A stretch of 64,000 bases of DNA from CAIJXB01 sp964455905 (GTDB taxonomy: Bacteria; Chlamydiota; Chlamydiia; Chlamydiales; Rhabdochlamydiaceae). The stretch lies in contig CAYVYN010000001.1 of the NCBI GenBank assembly GCA_964455905.1, positions 381,805-445,804 of the forward strand, given 5' to 3'. Positions 61,901-64,000 of this stretch are shown here, in pieces. The notes under the pieces were generated by a model. It saw only the letters and a program-made list of their open reading frames with translations, did not search any database and was not told the origin of the DNA. The stretch's first letter is position 1. Each line of letters begins with the position of its first letter. The position numbers were made by a program, and so were the translations under genes.

Positions 61901-64000
61901 AACAGCCGGAACAGGAAATGTTACGTGTAATTCGACGATCGGGGCATCAACGCCACTTGCTTCTTTTGCTGTGACAACAACAGGCGCTGGAAGCAGTGTA
62001 TTTGCTTCTTCTATTACAACAAATGGAGCAAGTGGAATTACTGTCACAGGAAAAAGTACTTTAAGTGGAGCTGCAAGCTTTAGTTCTGGAGGCAATCCTA
62101 TTAGCTTAAGTAGTGGATCTACAGTAGATGGTACTTCTGCTGGAGTGCAAAATCTTACAGTCAATGCCGGATCTGGCTCTGTAACCTTGGGAACACTTGG
62201 TGGAACCACTAGTTTACATAATGTCTCTATTACATTAGGGACAGCTACTTTAAGTAACAATATTACTACAGGAACAGGTGGTACTGTTACTGTTACAAAT
62301 AGTGGCCTTGTCACCTTTGGCAATATTACGATCAACGCAGCAGGAGCGATTACCTTAGGAGGTAATGGGGGTACATTTGCGACAGGAAGTGATATACTGA
62401 CTATAGCAGGAAGCAATGTCACATTTGGAGATGGCACGCATGCAATAGGACTTGGAGGAGATTTAATAGTTGATTCTTCTACTGCAGGTAAAAATATAAC
62501 TTTTGCTGCTGGAGGTGCAATTGATGGTGCTTTTGCTCTTAGTTTAAATGCTGGAGCTGGTCAAATTTCTATTTTAGATGTTATTGGAGGAACAACTGCC
62601 TTAAATAGCTTGTTTATTCGAGCTGATGGTGGAGTCTCTTTAAAGAATATTGGTGGATCTTCTCAAGGAGTTACAGGAAGTTCTCAGATTATATCTTCTT
62701 CGGGTATTACTTTAAATGGAAGTGTATATAATGCTTATACCCAAATATATCAAGGACCTGTATCCATTAACGCTAATACAGCAGTTACAAGTAATAATGG
62801 AAATATTGAATTCGGCGGCACTATTGCAGGAACTCTTAAAAATCTTACCATTACAGCTGGAACAGGAACTCTTACTTTATCTGGAGCAATTAGTGGTCTT
62901 GGAACATCCAATACCGTAGATTCTTTGACGATTCTTTCTACCGTAACAAGTCCTATCGTATTTCCTGAAATTACTACAGTCGGGGGGCTTAATATCGAAG
63001 GTCTCAGCGCTTCTTTTGGCTTTTCCACTTCAATTGGAGGAAGAATTTTAGCTGCTGATGTCCAGACTTCGGATCCGTTGCTTGGTCCTGTTGATATTGC
63101 ATTTAATGATGCAGGACTTCGGGGGTCTAATATTACTGGAACGACATCTATTGGTAACACAGGCGCATTAATATTAGGTAGTAAGTCAGGCTCTGTTATC
63201 ACATTTGATCAGGGATTCACAGCTACAGACCCCACAGTTGTTCGTACTGCAGGGTCTATTCGAACTGGTGGTCTACCGATATCTTTAGGAGCTCTTAGTC
63301 TCGATGGAAATACTACCATAGATTCTACTAATAATGGAGCCTCGCTTGCAGGAGCAAATATCACATTTGGATCTACAATAAATTCGCCTATTACTTCACT
63401 ATCTTTGAACGTAAATGCTGGAACCTCTGGAGATGTCTCCTTCTCTGGCTCAATTGGAGCTACTGATCCACTAGCTAGTTTAAAAGTTGTTTCAGCAAAC
63501 ACAATTACTCAATCAAGCACTGTAAATGCACTAACAGTAGCTGGTGTTGGTGTTAGTTATACAGTAGTAGGAATTAGTTCAGGAATTACCTTAAATGGCG
63601 ATATAACAACTCAGGCAGGTTCGATAGAAATAAGTGGAGGGCCTGTTACTTTAGGAGCTGATGTTGCTTTAGATACTACGAATGCAGGAGTTTCTTTACT
63701 TCCTGCAAACATAAGCTTTAGCTCTACAGTTGATGGTGCGCATGCTTTGACAGTTACTTCTACAGGATTAAAGAGCTTTAGTGGAGTAGTAGGGGGAACA
63801 ACAGCCTTAACTAGCCTAACATCATTAGGAGCTGGAACATTAAGCATGGTTTCTGTCACAACAACAGGAGAGCAGACTTATAATACAGATCTAGGAGTTA
63901 CACTAAACGGTACATATACTACAACAGATGCCGCTTTTTCTATTGCAGCTGCTGTGACATTAGCAGGTGACTCTACAGTAACAACAGGATCTGGGGCAAT
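58926..64000 (+). CDS. TpsA filamentous-haemagglutinin-like exoprotein, partial
   Basis: The frame from the ATG at 58926 stays open to the window end, over 1690 codons, with no stop. After a signal peptide (MRTIVISLLRLVIFTLFPAL) the TPS domain follows: SGEADFVHVEEGALQITTSD, VLNRVEGSDPSQILGSLDAN, GKVFLVNPYGIYFGPDASVN. Its NPYG region matches the NPNGI motif that TpsB partners recognise. A GGNGGFVETSGK block and GDWLLDPDTITI are also typical of the family. From about 60.5 kb the protein turns into glycine/threonine/serine-rich beta-helix repeats, three of about 650 bp being near-copies. Antisense frames that run open here reflect this composition. It is likely exported by the TpsB encoded just upstream and acts as an adhesin or contact factor. 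The C-terminus lies outside. Confidence 0.9.
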   Translation, partial: MRTIVISLLRLVIFTLFPALAFALPKGEQVVSGEADFVHVEEGALQITTSDKAIINYDAFDIGKGERVRFIQPSSRSCVLNRVEGSDPSQILGSLDANGKVFLVNPYGIYFGPDASVNVGSLIASTLDILNQDFLNDNFKFFSTKAGKNGLIHNLGHITAPEGSIAFLAPYIKNEGVVTANAGKIVLASAEAVTLDFSGDGLMSFILEGELEDAVIEHLGAFNAEGGEVFMKLKVANKAIRDIINTEGVVEGSKIVKENGLIHIVSASSIKAKGVYIDGDAGSKVKVDGSIDAANLSSGGKGGTVTILSDDIRLAGANIDASGDISGGFVFIGGDYKGEGSLRNAITAFMDEASIIKADAITSGNGGRVIVWSDDTTLFNGKIFARGGALGGNGGFVETSGKIHLGVTTGYVNTLAPKGQAGDWLLDPDTITIASDGSAELIDVEDCTDVAMAVSILPATINGAGSNVILCAATSITQNASQAINIGTFGVGITFQAATGSPMTTTLNANITTNGGVVTFSGVNNPIVLGAGVQITTNGGNISFDGTVNGGSALTLNAGAGSIAFSSNVGMTTALSSLSCTTTGAESTVFGSAVTGVRTSGSSGITVSGNSTIGGGITFTSGGNPISLSNGSNLDGASAGAQNLTVNASAGTVTLGTLGATTSLHNVSVSSGAANLNGNITTGTGGTVSVINGGLLVFGNITINSAGAITLGGNAASFSSGENTLTIEGSDVTFGNGVNPMSLGGNLTVNSSAANRSITFATNSTLNGAYALTLTAGTGTITFNANVGGSTPLSSLSCTTTGSGSTVFGSSITGVTTSGSGGITVAGNATIDAGITFTSGGNLISLSNGSNLDGGSAGAQNLTVNAGVGTVTLGTLGATTSLHNVSITSGAANLNGDITTGTDGTVTISNTGLVTFGAITINSAGAITLGGNGGSFSSGVNTLTIAGSDVTFGNGTNAINLGGNLTVDSSSANKNITFAANSALNGSYDLTLTAGTGNVTCNSTIGASTPLASFAVTTTGAGSSVFASSITTNGASGITVTGKSTLSGAASFSSGGNPISLSSGSTVDGTSAGVQNLTVNAGSGSVTLGTLGGTTSLHNVSITLGTATLSNNITTGTGGTVTVTNSGLVTFGNITINAAGAITLGGNGGTFATGSDILTIAGSNVTFGDGTHAIGLGGDLIVDSSTAGKNITFAAGGAIDGAFALSLNAGAGQISILDVIGGTTALNSLFIRADGGVSLKNIGGSSQGVTGSSQIISSSGITLNGSVYNAYTQIYQGPVSINANTAVTSNNGNIEFGGTIAGTLKNLTITAGTGTLTLSGAISGLGTSNTVDSLTILSTVTSPIVFPEITTVGGLNIEGLSASFGFSTSIGGRILAADVQTSDPLLGPVDIAFNDAGLRGSNITGTTSIGNTGALILGSKSGSVITFDQGFTATDPTVVRTAGSIRTGGLPISLGALSLDGNTTIDSTNNGASLAGANITFGSTINSPITSLSLNVNAGTSGDVSFSGSIGATDPLASLKVVSANTITQSSTVNALTVAGVGVSYTVVGISSGITLNGDITTQAGSIEISGGPVTLGADVALDTTNAGVSLLPANISFSSTVDGAHALTVTSTGLKSFSGVVGGTTALTSLTSLGAGTLSMVSVTTTGEQTYNTDLGVTLNGTYTTTDAAFSIAAAVTLAGDSTVTTGSGA
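60560..62520 (+). repeat. Three tandem repeats of about 650 bp within tpsA
   Basis: The unit runs roughly 60560-61210, 61210-61860 and 61860-62510. The same landmark, GGGATTACAGTA or its close variant GGAATTACTGTC, occurs at 60735, 61389 and 62034, giving periods of 654 and 645 bp (218 and 215 residues). Long stretches are the same, such as the block encoding SAGAQNLTVNA and then TTSLHNVS. Later sequence keeps the theme but diverges. Confidence 0.85.

Noticed and set aside
60560..62520. The repeats in tpsA as a CRISPR-like array
   Set aside because: The unit is about 650 bp, in frame, and without short direct repeats separated by unique spacers.

Overview
The window is AT-rich, gene-dense chromosomal DNA from a member of the Chlamydiae, most likely a chlamydia-related (environmental) lineage rather than the genus Chlamydia itself. 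This rests on gene content and order: rpoN beside uvrD, mutL overlapping pepP, lpdA-lipA, a Icc-type phosphohydrolase beside glgC, a small TrpR with the chlamydial ITRGSNALK helix, CIRCE-controlled groESL and a minor type II pseudopilin cluster. Several genes are not expected in the reduced genus Chlamydia: a long PutA, a NamZ-like muramidase, a class III cyclase, MetNIQ and a two-partner secretion system. The assignment comes from remembered family knowledge and was not tested by a search.

Layout. 1-6.5 kb: the end of a GH130-like gene, then rpoN/uvrD/DMT transporter on the minus strand, then a frameshifted secreted gene with a toxin-like tail followed by a tiny candidate immunity gene. 6.5-16.6 kb: putA (minus), a NamZ-like muramidase, groES-groEL, trpR, an unknown gene and a POT transporter. 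16.6-21.5 kb: prmA, then a tightly coupled trio of genes with Sec-type signal peptides (GT92 glycosyltransferase, beta-propeller, GT2 glycosyltransferase), then a PP2C-like protein that has lost its metal ligands. 21.6-31.7 kb: tRNA-Arg, MBL hydrolase, peroxiredoxin, secreted unknown, membrane sulfatase, secreted lipase-like protein, a large effector-like protein with a CX5R phosphatase loop, rsgA and a SpoU methylase.

31.7-44.8 kb: unknown membrane protein, metQIN, two paralogous unknown genes with a nonsense-killed third copy between them, cca, mutL, pepP, adenylate/guanylate cyclase and a PhoR-like kinase. 44.8-55.3 kb: an intergenic region with a sigma-54-like promoter match, three minor pseudopilin genes, an unknown acidic protein, a phosphohydrolase, glgC, the lpdA-lipA-HEAT operon, a dienelactone hydrolase, GNAT and DUF2892 genes. 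55.3-57.0 kb: a parA plus small partner locus with plasmid-like character, flanked and penetrated by tandem 8-bp repeats. 57.1-64 kb: a TpsB transporter and a giant TpsA-type exoprotein that runs off the window and contains three repeats of about 650 bp.

The housekeeping genes form a familiar chlamydial core. The accessory genes point outward to a host or competitors: exported glycosyltransferases, a secreted lipase, a CX5R phosphatase candidate, a degenerate PP2C, the toxin/immunity remnant and the TPS adhesin. The most system-like unexplained structure is the parA/partner locus with its octamer arrays. Others worth a look are the ribosome-site hairpin before the membrane sulfatase, the CX5R protein and the exported glycosyltransferase trio.
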